Shown here piece after piece: positions 33,770 to 43,100 of a stretch of 64,000 nucleotides of DNA; the first letter of the stretch is position 1, and each line of letters opens with the position of its first letter. The DNA is taken from contig OZ243960.1 in assembly GCA_965214435.1 (NCBI GenBank), forward strand, positions 3,162,001 to 3,226,000, in the 5' to 3' direction. The DNA comes from Rubrobacter_A sp965214435 (lineage in GTDB: Bacteria; Actinomycetota; Rubrobacteria; Rubrobacterales; Rubrobacteraceae). A program made the translations under genes and the position numbers. The notes below the pieces were generated by a model, which did no database searches, was not told the DNA's origin, and worked only from the letters and a program-made list of their open reading frames with translations.

Positions 33770-35287
33770 CTACAGCCAGAGCTCGCGGCTCCGGGCGACC
33801 TCCAGGGCCCGGGCTATGGCCCGAGCTTTGTTGCGGGTCTCCTCGTACTCTAGCTTCGGTACCGAGTCGGCCACGACGCCGCCCCCGGCCTGGAAAAACG
33901 TCGTGCCGTCTTTGAGGAGTGCCGTTCGTAGCGTTATGCAGGTGTCGAGCCGGCCGTCCACGCCGTAGTAGCCGGTCGCGCCCGCGTAGGGGCCGCGGCG
34001 GGTAGGCTCCAGCTCGTCGATGATCTCCATCGCCCGCACCTTAGGGGCGCCCGAGACGGTCCCGGCCGGAAACGCCGCCGCCAGAGCATCCAGAGCCGTA
34101 AGCTCCGCTCGCAGGTCCCCCTCGACGGTCGAGACGATGTGCATCACGTGCGAGTAACGCTCGACCTCCATAAAGCTTTCTAGCTCCACGCTGCCGACCC
34201 GGCTTACGCGCCCGAGGTCGTTGCGCCCGAGATCCACCAGCATCACGTGCTCTGCCCGCTCTTTCACGTCCGCGAGCAACTCTACAGCAAGCTCCGCGTC
34301 CTCCTCCGGCGTCGCCCCCCGCGGGCGGGTCCCGGCCACTGGCCGCGTCATCGCCCTACGTCCCTCTACCCGCACCAGCGGTTCCGGAGACGCCCCGACG
34401 AGCGCCAGGTCTCCGAGCTTCAGGTACGTCATATACGGTGAGGGGTTCACGGTCCGGAGGCCTCGGTACAGTAGCAGCGGGTCCAACTCCCCGACCTCCG
34501 CTTGAAACCGCTGCGACGGCACCACCTGGAATGCGTCTCCCGCCCGGATGTACTCCTTGGCCCTCTCCACGGCCTTTACATACCCGGCTTCGGTGAAGTT
34601 GGAGGAGATCTCCAATCCTCCGCTACCCGGAGGTAGAGTATTGCGCGAGAGGGGAGCGGCGAGCTTCTCGGACACCCGCCGGATATCGTCCGCCGCCCGG
34701 CGGTACGCTGCGGCAAAGCCTTCGCCGTCCGGGTTTTGAAGCCGTCCGGCATCGACCAGCGAGATCACCAAGACCTTGTGCCGCAGGTGGTCGAAGACGA
34801 CCAGCGTGTCCGTAACGGCGAAGTAAGCCTCCGGGACGCCGAGGTCGTCCACCGGCGTACCGGGCAGCTTCTCCAGGTACCGCACCGCGTCGTAGGAGAA
34901 AAAGCCGACCGCACCCCCGACGAACGCCGGCAGGTTCGGCAAGGGTGCCACGGTCTTTTTGCCGACAATCTCCGCCAACCCCCGGAACGGGTCAGCGGCG
35001 GGGACCTCCCGAGCTCCGTCGGCGTCCACGACCGTGTACACCCCGTTGCGGTAGGAGAGCGTGCGTTTCGGATCGAAGCCCAGGAACGAGTACCGCCCGA
35101 ACCGCTCGGCGGCCTCGGCACTCTCCAGCAGGAATACGTTCTCCTCGTCCGAGAACTTCAGGACCGCGGATATAGGGGTTTCAAGATCCCCGATAAACTC
35201 CGCGTAGACCGGCACCACCTCGTAGCCCCGAGCCAGGCGGCGAGCCTCCCCGAGCGAGGGCGTCAGGTTTCTAGCGGTGGCGCTCAC
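33770..35287 (-). CDS. trpE: Anthranilate synthase component I
   Basis: Converts chorismate and ammonia to anthranilate with TrpG. 505 aa. The N-terminal regulatory half carries an LLESAEAAERFGRYSFLG region that includes the tryptophan feedback site (LLES). The chorismate-binding half has PSPYMTYL, RPVAGTRPRGAT, LVDLGRNDLGR and GTVSGAPKVRAM. GTG start at 35287 overlaps hisIE by 17 bases. It is detached from trpGDCFBA. Confidence 0.96.
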   Translation of the reverse strand: MSATARNLTPSLGEARRLARGYEVVPVYAEFIGDLETPISAVLKFSDEENVFLLESAEAAERFGRYSFLGFDPKRTLSYRNGVYTVVDADGAREVPAADPFRGLAEIVGKKTVAPLPNLPAFVGGAVGFFSYDAVRYLEKLPGTPVDDLGVPEAYFAVTDTLVVFDHLRHKVLVISLVDAGRLQNPDGEGFAAAYRRAADDIRRVSEKLAAPLSRNTLPPGSGGLEISSNFTEAGYVKAVERAKEYIRAGDAFQVVPSQRFQAEVGELDPLLLYRGLRTVNPSPYMTYLKLGDLALVGASPEPLVRVEGRRAMTRPVAGTRPRGATPEEDAELAVELLADVKERAEHVMLVDLGRNDLGRVSRVGSVELESFMEVERYSHVMHIVSTVEGDLRAELTALDALAAAFPAGTVSGAPKVRAMEIIDELEPTRRGPYAGATGYYGVDGRLDTCITLRTALLKDGTTFFQAGGGVVADSVPKLEYEETRNKARAIARALEVARSRELWL

Positions 35288-35921
35288 GCAGCACCCCGCC
35301 GACGTCCTCCAAACTCACGCCGCGCTCTTCGAGCAGTACCAGCAGATGGTAAAGGAGGTCCGCCGATTCCTCGGCGAGCCGCTCGTCCGAGAGGGCCGCT
35401 ATCACGACCTCTACGGCCTCTTCGCCGACCTTCTGGGCGACGCGTTCGGGGCCGCGGCGGATCAAACGCGCCGTGTAAGACTCCTCCGGCATGTCCCGGT
35501 GCCTTCCAGCTATCGTGGCGGCGAGATGGTCGATCATCGCCCCAGCGCTCTGCTCCGCCCGGTAACCGGCCTCCACACCCGCCGCGACCCCAACCCCTTC
35601 TCCGGCCACCGTCGTAAAGAAGCAGCTCCGCTCCCCGGTGTGACACGCCGGACCGTTCGGGACAACCTTGTACAGCACGGCGTCCCCGTCGCAATCGAGC
35701 CGGACCTCTACTACCTTCTGGGTGTTGCCGCTTGTCGCACCTTTACGCCACAACTCTTTGCGGGAACGCGAGTAGTAGAAAGCCTCACCGTTTTCGAGAG
35801 TATTCTCTACGGCTTCGCGGTTCGCATAGGCCAGCGTCAGGACCTCGCCGGTCGCCGCGTCCTGGGTCACCACTGGTACGAGACCGTTCTCGTCGAACCG
35901 GACTTCTTCTATCCCACTCAC
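35271..35921 (-). CDS. hisIE: Bifunctional phosphoribosyl-AMP cyclohydrolase / phosphoribosyl-ATP pyrophosphatase
   Basis: Catalyses steps 2 and 3 of histidine synthesis. 216 aa fusion: HisI domain (residues 1-110) with the zinc motif ACHTGERSCFF, then HisE (about 130-216) with EEAVEVVIAAL. Starts with GTG in a four-base overlap with hisF and overlaps trpE. Confidence 0.95.
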   Translation of the reverse strand: MSGIEEVRFDENGLVPVVTQDAATGEVLTLAYANREAVENTLENGEAFYYSRSRKELWRKGATSGNTQKVVEVRLDCDGDAVLYKVVPNGPACHTGERSCFFTTVAGEGVGVAAGVEAGYRAEQSAGAMIDHLAATIAGRHRDMPEESYTARLIRRGPERVAQKVGEEAVEVVIAALSDERLAEESADLLYHLLVLLEERGVSLEDVGGVLRERHR

Positions 35922-36679
35922 CTTACCGGAACCCCCGCCTTCTCAAGCTCTTTCTTTACTCCCGCCACACTCCACTCCCCGAAGTGAAAGATGCTCGCCG
36001 CGAGCACCGCTCCGGCTCCGGCCCTGACGGCGGAGAGCATGTGATCCGGGTGTCCGGCCCCGCCGGAAGCTATGACCGGCACGCCCGTCTTCTCGGCCAC
36101 CGCGGATATAAGCTCCAGGTCGTAGCCGGTCTCGGTACCGTCGGAGTCCATGCTATTCAGCACAAACTCCCCGGCCCCCCGCTTCTCGCCCTCGACAAGC
36201 CAGGAGATAGCGTCCTTCTCGGTATTCAGCCGGCCACCGTTCAAGTAGACTTCCCAGCCGGGCTTGCTGTCTCCCCGGCGCTTGACGTCCACGCTCAGGA
36301 CTACGCACTGGCTCCCGAAACGTTCGGCCCCCTCGTCTATAAGGTCCGGGCTCCTTACGGCGGCGCTGTTTATAGAGACTTTATCGGCCCCGGCCCGGAG
36401 CATGGCACGCATGTCGTCCGCACTCCGGACCCCGCCACCGATGGTGTAGGGGATGAATACCTCTTCTGCGGCCCGGCGGGCGAGCGCGGTCGCGGTGTTC
36501 CGTTCCTCGTGGGAGGCGGTTATGTCGTAGAAGACTATTTCATCGGCTCCTTCGGCGTCGTAGAAGGCGGCGAGTTCGACCGGGTCCCCGGCGTCCCGGA
36601 GATTCTTGAACTGCGTGCCCTTCACGACCCTCCCAGCGTCCACGTCGAGGCACGGGATGATCCGGACTAAAAGTCCCAT
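35918..36679 (-). CDS. hisF: Imidazole glycerol phosphate synthase, cyclase subunit
   Basis: Closes the imidazole ring and releases AICAR in the HisH-HisF complex. 253 aa (beta/alpha)8 barrel. Catalytic Asp in IIPCLDVDAGRVVKG and Asp in NSMDSDGT, and phosphate loop IASGGAGH. HisH is not in the window. The ATG lies just after the DUF429 stop. Confidence 0.97.
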   Translation of the reverse strand: MGLLVRIIPCLDVDAGRVVKGTQFKNLRDAGDPVELAAFYDAEGADEIVFYDITASHEERNTATALARRAAEEVFIPYTIGGGVRSADDMRAMLRAGADKVSINSAAVRSPDLIDEGAERFGSQCVVLSVDVKRRGDSKPGWEVYLNGGRLNTEKDAISWLVEGEKRGAGEFVLNSMDSDGTETGYDLELISAVAEKTGVPVIASGGAGHPDHMLSAVRAGAGAVLAASIFHFGEWSVAGVKKELEKAGVPVR

Positions 36680-36680
36680 G

Positions 36681-37610
36681 CTAGACGTATGGTATGCCGG
36701 CGGTCCGGCATTCCTCGGCGAGCCGGTCCTGTAGCGGCTGCGGAACCGGCAGGAGCACCGCCCCTTCGTAGCCAGTCCCGACCACGATAGACCCGTCCCG
36801 GCCCTTCCAGTGGCGGTGCACCGTGTAGGCCGCGAGCGTCGCCTCGACGAGGCCGACCACCCGGTCGAGCTCCGCGTGCGAGAGTTCGGAGGTAACGTCC
36901 AGCTTCGAGAGGTCCACGTTCTCCGAAGAGGTGAGGTCCGCGGAGAGGTTACCGGTCCGCAACCGGAGTCCTGGTGTGTTCCACAGCACGTCCACCGCCT
37001 CCCGGAGGGCCGCCGCCCGCGACTCCTTATTGCCCTTGCGGAACTTCAGGTCCTCCAGATTACGGAGCCTCTGGACCGGGTCGGTATCCCGGTTGCCGTC
37101 GCGGCCGTTTCCCCGTCCGCGCTCGCCACTGCGCTCGCTACTGCGCTCGCCGCCCCGGTCCCGCTGTCCACGCTCGAAGAGCAGAACTTTCAGGGTTGCC
37201 GCGGTATCCACCTCTACTACGGTGCGCTGGCCCCGCTCCCGGCGGAACGGGTAATCGGTGTACTCGATGCCGGCTTCTTCCAGCGCGGCGAGTAGGTCTT
37301 CGGCGTAGGTCGTCGGCCGGTCGCCGAACATTTTACGGCTCGCCGAGTACGCTGGAAGCGCGACTTTGGAGAGGACCCGCTCTATCCGGCGGGTGCCGCG
37401 GGCGTTCGGGACCGAGAGCGGGGCGTCGACACCTACCACGACCCCCCGGCGCTCGGCCGAGTAGCCTTCGATGTAACCGACGATCTGCTCTATGCTGGCG
37501 GCCATCGAGTTTGCGATGATACTCCCTCGCTCGTCGAGCACCGTCAGACACGATGTCCGGTCGTTCGCCTCGCCCGGCCTCCAGGCCAGCGCGCAACCTA
37601 TAAACCTCAA
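36681..37610 (-). CDS. DUF429 family protein
   Basis: About 309 aa, predicted RNase H-like fold (DUF429). IGCALAWRPG at the N-terminus, VVGVDAPLSVPN and the RIERVLSKVALPAYS part are typical; the metal-binding acidic residues are visible. A long hydrophilic Arg/Gly/Ser-rich insertion (about residues 150-180) is coded by 12-base repeats. Start TTG at 37610, six bases after the glmM stop, with GGAGG ten bases upstream. Function unknown. Confidence 0.75.
   Translation of the reverse strand: MRFIGCALAWRPGEANDRTSCLTVLDERGSIIANSMAASIEQIVGYIEGYSAERRGVVVGVDAPLSVPNARGTRRIERVLSKVALPAYSASRKMFGDRPTTYAEDLLAALEEAGIEYTDYPFRRERGQRTVVEVDTAATLKVLLFERGQRDRGGERSSERSGERGRGNGRDGNRDTDPVQRLRNLEDLKFRKGNKESRAAALREAVDVLWNTPGLRLRTGNLSADLTSSENVDLSKLDVTSELSHAELDRVVGLVEATLAAYTVHRHWKGRDGSIVVGTGYEGAVLLPVPQPLQDRLAEECRTAGIPYV
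37120..37151. repeat. 12-base tandem repeat inside the DUF429 gene
   Basis: CGCTCGCCACTG, CGCTCGCTACTG and CGCTCGCC in tandem, encoding part of the Gly-Glu-Arg-Ser insertion. Confidence 0.7.
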
Positions 37611-37615
37611 AACCT

Positions 37616-38944
37616 CTAAACCTCCACTCCGGCTTTTTCGACGGCCCCGGCGACCTCCTCGCAGACTTCCCGGCACGTATCTTCGTTCGCGTGCTCGACC
37701 ATCACCCGCACTACAGGCTCCGTCCCGCTCGGCCGGAGCAGTATGCGGCCTTCATCCCCGAGTCTTTTCTCCGCGGCCGACACTTCACGCTCGACCGTTT
37801 CGGCGGCTGCGACGGTTTTCGCCGGCACACCCTCTCTGACGGGAACGTTGATCAGGGCCTGCGGATATTTCTCCATTACGCCCGCAAGCTCCGAGAGCGG
37901 CTTCCCGCTGCGGGCCATCACGTCCAGGACGGCCAGGGCCGTCACGAGGCCGTCCCCGGTCGTAACGTACTCCGAGAGGATAACATGCCCGGACTGCTCC
38001 CCGCCCAGAGCCGCCCCGCGCCGGCCTATCGCCTCGGCCACGTGCCGGTCACCGACCGGGGTGACCTCGTACTCTATACCAAACTCTTCCATAGCCTTGA
38101 AGAAACCGAGGTTGCTCATCACCGTAACCACGACACCCCCGGCGAGGCCGTCGCGTTCCTTGAGGTCCCGGGCGAGAAGGGCGAGGATCCGGTCCCCGTC
38201 GACCACGCTCCCGGTCTCGTCGACGGCCAGCACCCGGTCGGCGTCCCCGTCAAAGGCGAAAGCGACGTCGTGGCCCGAGATGTCCAGGCTTTCGATGTGG
38301 GTCGAGCCGCACCCGGCGTTTATATTCGTGCCGTCCGGCTCGTCTCCCACGACCGAGACCTCGGCGCCGACCTCCGAGAAGGCGAGCGGTGCGGAGCGGT
38401 AGGCGGCCCCGTTGGCGCAGTCGAGGAGTACCTTTATGCCGGTAGCCCTGGGACGCAAGCTCTCTAGTACGGCATCCACATAGCGTTCGGCCGGGTCGTC
38501 GAGCCGCGAAATGGTCCCGACACCGGTCCCGGTAGGCCGCGGGGCCTCCAGCTCCCGGGTCAGACGCTCGAGCTCGCGTTCGGTGTCCGTGGAGAGCTTG
38601 CGTCCCTCCCCGGAAAAGAACTTTATGCCGTTGTCCGGGTAAGGGTTGTGGGAGGCGCTCACGACCACGGCCGCCGCAGCCCCGAACCTCGGAGCCAGGG
38701 CTGCTACTCCGGGGGTCGGCAGCACGCCGACGTCGACCATTTCAGCCCCGCCGCTCGCGACCCCGGCGGCGACCGCCATGGAGAGCATCCCGCCCGAGAG
38801 GCGGGTGTCGCGTCCGATCAGGATCGGCCCGCCGAAGAGCCGCGCCCCGGCGTACCCGAGCTTTAGCGCGTCCTCCGGCAGTAATCCTTTGTTCGCGACC
38901 CCCCGCACCCCGTCGGTGCCGAAAGAGATCAACCGTTCCTCCAC
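37616..38944 (-). CDS. glmM: Phosphoglucosamine mutase
   Basis: Converts glucosamine-6-phosphate to glucosamine-1-phosphate for UDP-GlcNAc and peptidoglycan. 442 aa. Active serine in VVSASHNPYPDNG, metal loop FDGDADRVL, sugar loop GEQSGHVI and phosphate loop RPSGTEPVVRVM. It heads a compact run glmM-DUF429-hisF-hisIE-trpE. Confidence 0.96.
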   Translation of the reverse strand: MEERLISFGTDGVRGVANKGLLPEDALKLGYAGARLFGGPILIGRDTRLSGGMLSMAVAAGVASGGAEMVDVGVLPTPGVAALAPRFGAAAAVVVSASHNPYPDNGIKFFSGEGRKLSTDTERELERLTRELEAPRPTGTGVGTISRLDDPAERYVDAVLESLRPRATGIKVLLDCANGAAYRSAPLAFSEVGAEVSVVGDEPDGTNINAGCGSTHIESLDISGHDVAFAFDGDADRVLAVDETGSVVDGDRILALLARDLKERDGLAGGVVVTVMSNLGFFKAMEEFGIEYEVTPVGDRHVAEAIGRRGAALGGEQSGHVILSEYVTTGDGLVTALAVLDVMARSGKPLSELAGVMEKYPQALINVPVREGVPAKTVAAAETVEREVSAAEKRLGDEGRILLRPSGTEPVVRVMVEHANEDTCREVCEEVAGAVEKAGVEV

Positions 38945-38977
38945 AAACCCTCCTGTCTTTCTCTAACGTCCAACGAA

Positions 38978-39009
38978 AACGGGTCTCTCCCGAGAGGAAG
39001 AAACCCGTT
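38978..39009 (-). terminator. Terminator of rplM-rpsI
   Basis: AACGGGT pairs with ACCCGTT, enclosing a second stem CTCTC/GAGAG, 47 bases beyond the rpsI stop; a short U-rich stretch follows on the RNA. Confidence 0.7.
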
Positions 39010-39056
39010 CTGGACCCGCACCTGTAGGGTTGGCTGCTGCTTCGCTGCTGCTTCGG

Positions 39057-39449
39057 CTACCGCTTGGAGAACTGCGGACGCTTGCGGGCCTTTTTAAGAC
39101 CGTACTTCTTGCGCTCCACGGCCCGGGCGTCGCGGGTGAGCATGCCCGCCGCCTTTAGCTGACCGCGCGAGTCCTGGGACTCCTCGGCGAGCGCCCGCGC
39201 GATGCCGTGGCGCACGGCGTCCGCCTGCCCGGTCAGACCGCCGCCCTTGACCTCGGCGACGACGTCGTAGCGGTCGCCGACCTCCAGCAGTTGGAGCGGG
39301 GCGTTGACCGTGATCTGGTACGCCGGCCGCGGGAAGAACTCCTTGAAGTCCCGGCCGTTGACCGTGATCCTGCCGTCTCCCGGAAGCAACCTTACCCGGG
39401 CAACCGCCGTCTTGCGCCGTCCGGTACCTCTGTACAGTGCCTGTGCCAT
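39057..39449 (-). CDS. rpsI: 30S ribosomal protein S9
   Basis: 130 aa with GTGRRKTAVARVRL and the basic C-terminus ending KKARKRPQFSKR, which reaches the P-site. Four bases after rplM, as in many bacteria. Confidence 0.98.
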   Translation of the reverse strand: MAQALYRGTGRRKTAVARVRLLPGDGRITVNGRDFKEFFPRPAYQITVNAPLQLLEVGDRYDVVAEVKGGGLTGQADAVRHGIARALAEESQDSRGQLKAAGMLTRDARAVERKKYGLKKARKRPQFSKR

Positions 39450-39452
39450 TCT

Positions 39453-39884
39453 TTACCTCACCTCGTAGGGCGCGGGCTTCTGCGCCTCGTGCGGATGCCC
39501 GGGTCCCGCGTAAACTTTCAACTTCTTTAGCTGCTGGCGTCCGAGCCGCGTTTTAGGCATCATACCCGCAACAGCCTTGCGCAGAATCTCCGCCGGCTTG
39601 CGGGCCATCATTACCTCGTAGCTGGTCTCCTTGAGGCCGCCCGGATAACCCGTGTGCCGCCGGTAGACTTTCTGCTCGGCCCGCCGGCCCGTAACGACTA
39701 CCCTGTCGGCGTTTACCACGACCACAAAATCGCCCGTATCCACGTGCGGCGTATACTGTGGTTTAGTCTTGCCGCGCAGTAGGCGTGCTATCTCCGTCGA
39801 CAGACGTCCGAGCGTCTGTCCCTCGGCATCCACGACGTACCACTTACGCTCGACCTCCAGGGGCCGCGCCATGTAACTTTTCAT
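39453..39884 (-). CDS. rplM: 50S ribosomal protein L13
   Basis: 143 aa. Start at ATG 39884 (MKSYMARP) is preferred: GGAGG stands three bases before it, while the neighbouring ATG at 39887 is too close. Family motifs WYVVDAEGQTLGRLST and PHVDTGDFVVV are present. Forms an operon with rpsI. Confidence 0.97.
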   Translation of the reverse strand: MKSYMARPLEVERKWYVVDAEGQTLGRLSTEIARLLRGKTKPQYTPHVDTGDFVVVVNADRVVVTGRRAEQKVYRRHTGYPGGLKETSYEVMMARKPAEILRKAVAGMMPKTRLGRQQLKKLKVYAGPGHPHEAQKPAPYEVR

Positions 39885-40066
39885 CATCCTCCGGAGTTCA
39901 TACTAATTTCAAACGCACCAAATACTAGCATACGAGCCGGCAGCCTACGAGCCCGGTACAATAGCTGCGTGTCAGGTCCTGGCCCGCTGGCACCGCGGTG
40001 TGACGTCGGCCTTAGGAATAAGGTCTATGTATATAAGGCTTCATTGGGATCAGCTTTAGGAGAAGT

Positions 40067-41656
40067 ATGAATTTTCTCTCCACGCCCTACACGGTGCTGC
40101 TGTTGCTCAGCGGCGTGGTTTCTATCGGCCTCGCGGCGGCTGCCTGGTACCGGCGTCCCTCGCCGGGTGCCGAAAGCCTGGCGGTTATGATGGTCGCCGG
40201 GGCCTTCTGGGGACTGGCCTACGCGTGCGAGCTTTCCAGCAGCGATCCCGGAGCCCGGATGTTCTGGGGAGAGCTTAAGTACCTCGGCGTCGTCGTGGTG
40301 CCCTACGCGTGGCTGGTCTTCGCGCTGCGCTACACGGGCTGGGACGGGTGGTTTACGACCCGGGCGTTCGCGCTCCTGGCTCTGATCCCCACCGCTACCG
40401 CGGGGCTCGCCCTGACCAACGGAACCCACCACCTGATACGGCGCTACGAGGAGTTGCCCGAGCCCGGTGTGCCGCCGGAAGTAGAGCACGGCGCGTGGTT
40501 CTGGGTACACGCCGGTTACTCTTACCTGCTCCTGGCCGCCGGCACGCTGCTGCTGCTCTCGGCGCTGTTCCGGCAGGGTAGACCTTACCGGGGTCAGGGA
40601 GTCGCCGTGGCGGTAGGGGCGCTGGTACCCTGGGCGGCCAACGTGGCGTACGTGCTGGATGAGGAGCTAGTCAGGGACCTAGATCCCACGCCGTTCGCCT
40701 TTACTGTCACCGGCGCGGTGCTTCTGTGGGCCTGTTTCCGTTTCCGGCTCCTGGACCTCACCCCGATAGCCCGAGAGGCGGTTCTAGAGGAGATGGAGGA
40801 CGGCCTTGTCGTCGCGGACGGGCGGGGCCGGGTGCTCGACACTAACCGGGCGGCCCGTCGCGCCCTCGGTCTCCCGGAGCCTGGCGCTCCCGGGAGGGAC
40901 CTGGCCGGGCTCTTGCCGGCCCTTTTCGCCCGCCAGCGAGTAGGAGAGCCGACGCCGGAGCCCAGAGAAATGTACCTCGGAGAAGGACAGAACCGCGGCT
41001 TCTACGAGGTGAAGGTCTCGCCGCTCGACACTGGCGGCGGCGTTCCGGTGGAGGGTATCGTCGTCGTCCTGCGAGACATAACGGAGCGTAAAAAAAGCGA
41101 AGAGGCACTCCGGGAGAGCCGGGATCACCTCTCCTACCAGGCGCTACACGATCCACTTACCGGGTTGCCAAACCGTTACCTGCTAGAAAGCCGGCTTGAA
41201 GAAAGTACCCCAGGACCGCCCGGCAGCGGGAGTTACACGGCTATCTTGTTTGTGGACCTCGATGGTTTTAAGGAGGTCAACGACTCTTTAGGTCACCTGG
41301 CCGGGGACGCGGTGCTCCGGGCGGTCGCCGAACGTCTCGAAGCCGGCGTGCGGTCCCCGGACACCGCCGCGCGTTTCGGGGGCGACGAGTTCTGTGTACT
41401 GCTTGCAAAGGTATCGGGTGTCCCCGAAGCGGTGCGGGTAGCCGAGCGCCTCGGGAACTCTCTCAGAGAACCCTTCTCGGTCGGCGGCTCGGCGGATACG
41501 GTGCACATCACCGCCAGTATAGGGGTTGCCGTAAGGCCCCCGGAGATCAGCCACCGCCCACCGGAAGAGGTGTTGCGGGAAGCTGACGCCGCCATGTACC
41601 GGGCCAAGAGCAGGGGCGGTGCGTTCTACGAAGTGGTAGTGCTCGGTAGAAACTAG
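40067..41656 (+). CDS. Membrane diguanylate cyclase (7TM sensor, PAS, GGDEF)
   Basis: 529 aa. About residues 1-225 hold seven to eight hydrophobic segments like the histidine-kinase N-terminal 7TM region; a PAS domain follows (DGLVVADGRGRVLDTN), then GGDEF with LTGLPNR and the intact GGDEF signature in RFGGDEFCVLL. It should make c-di-GMP. No EAL domain. AGGAGAAGT precedes the ATG. Its last four bases overlap the convergent methyltransferase gene. Confidence 0.92.
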   Translation: MNFLSTPYTVLLLLSGVVSIGLAAAAWYRRPSPGAESLAVMMVAGAFWGLAYACELSSSDPGARMFWGELKYLGVVVVPYAWLVFALRYTGWDGWFTTRAFALLALIPTATAGLALTNGTHHLIRRYEELPEPGVPPEVEHGAWFWVHAGYSYLLLAAGTLLLLSALFRQGRPYRGQGVAVAVGALVPWAANVAYVLDEELVRDLDPTPFAFTVTGAVLLWACFRFRLLDLTPIAREAVLEEMEDGLVVADGRGRVLDTNRAARRALGLPEPGAPGRDLAGLLPALFARQRVGEPTPEPREMYLGEGQNRGFYEVKVSPLDTGGGVPVEGIVVVLRDITERKKSEEALRESRDHLSYQALHDPLTGLPNRYLLESRLEESTPGPPGSGSYTAILFVDLDGFKEVNDSLGHLAGDAVLRAVAERLEAGVRSPDTAARFGGDEFCVLLAKVSGVPEAVRVAERLGNSLREPFSVGGSADTVHITASIGVAVRPPEISHRPPEEVLREADAAMYRAKSRGGAFYEVVVLGRN

Positions 41657-42342
41657 AGGTCGCCCTGCGAGCCTCGTACCCGGGCTATGGTAAGGCCGTC
41701 CACCCGCGCCTTGAAAAACGGCAGGATAGTGGCCGAGAGACGCTCGTTTTCCGAGACCATCCGGTTGTACTCACGGACGCTCCGCGAGGAGCCATCTTCC
41801 GGGGCCAGTACACCGCCGCCCCGGATAGTATTATCCGCGAGAATGAGCGACCCGGTACGCGAGAGCCGCAACGCCTCCTCCAGATATTTCGGGTAGCCCT
41901 CCTTGTCAGCGTCGATAAACACCAGGTCGAACGGCTCGTCCGCTGGCAGAGCGCGCAGCAGTTCCCCGGCGTCGCCGACCCGGACCTCGATCTTCTGCGA
42001 TAGTCCGGCCCGCTCTACGTTCTTGCGGGCGACTTCGGCGTGTCGGTCGTTTATCTCCAGAGAGATCAGGACTCCATCTGCCGGCAGCGCCCGAGCGAGG
42101 TGGATGGCACTGTAGCCGCCGAGCGTCCCGATCTCCAGTATCCTCCGGGCTCCGGTTATCTCCGCGAGCAACCCGAGCAGCCGGCCCTGGTTCGGGGTGA
42201 TCTGGATCCCCGGCAACCCCGCCCGCCGGGACTCTTCGAGCGCCGCCGCGAGCGCCTCTCCTACCGACTCCTCCGGGGCGAATAACTCCTCGATGTACGC
42301 GTCAACGGCTTCCAGCAACTCCCGCGAAACGTCTTCTTTCAC
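41653..42342 (-). CDS. SAM-dependent O-methyltransferase (COMT/CCoAOMT-like)
   Basis: 229 aa. SAM motif ILEIGTLGGYSAI, then VFIDADKEGYPKYLEEAL and a metal-site ILADNTI. This matches bacterial cation-dependent O-methyltransferases; substrate unknown. Downstream of truA by 11 bases. Confidence 0.88.
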   Translation of the reverse strand: MKEDVSRELLEAVDAYIEELFAPEESVGEALAAALEESRRAGLPGIQITPNQGRLLGLLAEITGARRILEIGTLGGYSAIHLARALPADGVLISLEINDRHAEVARKNVERAGLSQKIEVRVGDAGELLRALPADEPFDLVFIDADKEGYPKYLEEALRLSRTGSLILADNTIRGGGVLAPEDGSSRSVREYNRMVSENERLSATILPFFKARVDGLTIARVRGSQGDL

Positions 42343-42353
42343 CAGCGCCTCCC

Positions 42354-43100
42354 TTACAGGTCAAGCTCCTCGTACCCGACACCGATCAGTGTGAGTCCCC
42401 GGCTCGGGACCGCGGGGCCGGCCTCGCTGCGTACCCCGCCCGACAACAACCTCTCGAAGTCCGAAAGCTCCCGCCGGCCGGCCGCCACCTCCAGCATGGT
42501 GCCGACCAGCGAGCGGACCATGTTATACAGAAAGGAATTAGCGGTTATCCGGTAGGTTAGCAGGTCACCGCGCACCCCCCACCAGGATTCCGTTACCTCC
42601 CGCTCAAAGCGGACGTGGTAACTCTTTGCCGGTGTAAAAGCCCGGAAGTCGTGCGTTCCGCGGACGAGCTTTGCCGCCGCCAGCAACGAGTCGAGGTCGA
42701 GTTGTTTCGCGACGTAGCTCGCGCGGTGGCGCGCCAGCGGCGAGCGGGTAGGTCCGTTGACCACCCGGTACTCGTAGCTCCGGCTCCGGGCCTGCCGGCG
42801 GGCGTCGAAGTCTCTACCGGCGGCAACGCAGCGGCGGAGTGCCAGATCCGCCGGCAGAATAGCGGTCGTTTTGTAAGCCACCGACGGCGGGTCCAGTTCC
42901 GTCTCCGCCTCAAAGGAGATGACCTGCCCGCTGGCGTGTACCCCGGCGTCGGTCCGGCCGGCGACGGAGAGCTTCACCGGCCGGCGGAGCACGGTCTCCA
43001 GCGCCTCACACAACGTCCCCTCGACCGTCCGGAGGCCCGGTTGCCGCGCCCAACCGTAGAAGTCCGTGCCGTCGTACTCCACGAGCCCGGCCAGCTTCAC
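42354..43100 (-). CDS. truA: tRNA pseudouridine synthase A
   Basis: Makes pseudouridine 38-40 in tRNA anticodon arms. 248 aa. Catalytic Asp in VAGRTDAGVHASGQ, SRSYEYRV and FLYNMVRSLVG motifs present. Overlaps ecfT by four bases. Confidence 0.96.
   Translation of the reverse strand: MKLAGLVEYDGTDFYGWARQPGLRTVEGTLCEALETVLRRPVKLSVAGRTDAGVHASGQVISFEAETELDPPSVAYKTTAILPADLALRRCVAAGRDFDARRQARSRSYEYRVVNGPTRSPLARHRASYVAKQLDLDSLLAAAKLVRGTHDFRAFTPAKSYHVRFEREVTESWWGVRGDLLTYRITANSFLYNMVRSLVGTMLEVAAGRRELSDFERLLSGGVRSEAGPAVPSRGLTLIGVGYEELDL

Noticed and set aside
37120..37151. Tandem repeat as a CRISPR array
   Set aside because: 12-base units without spacers, inside a coding region.
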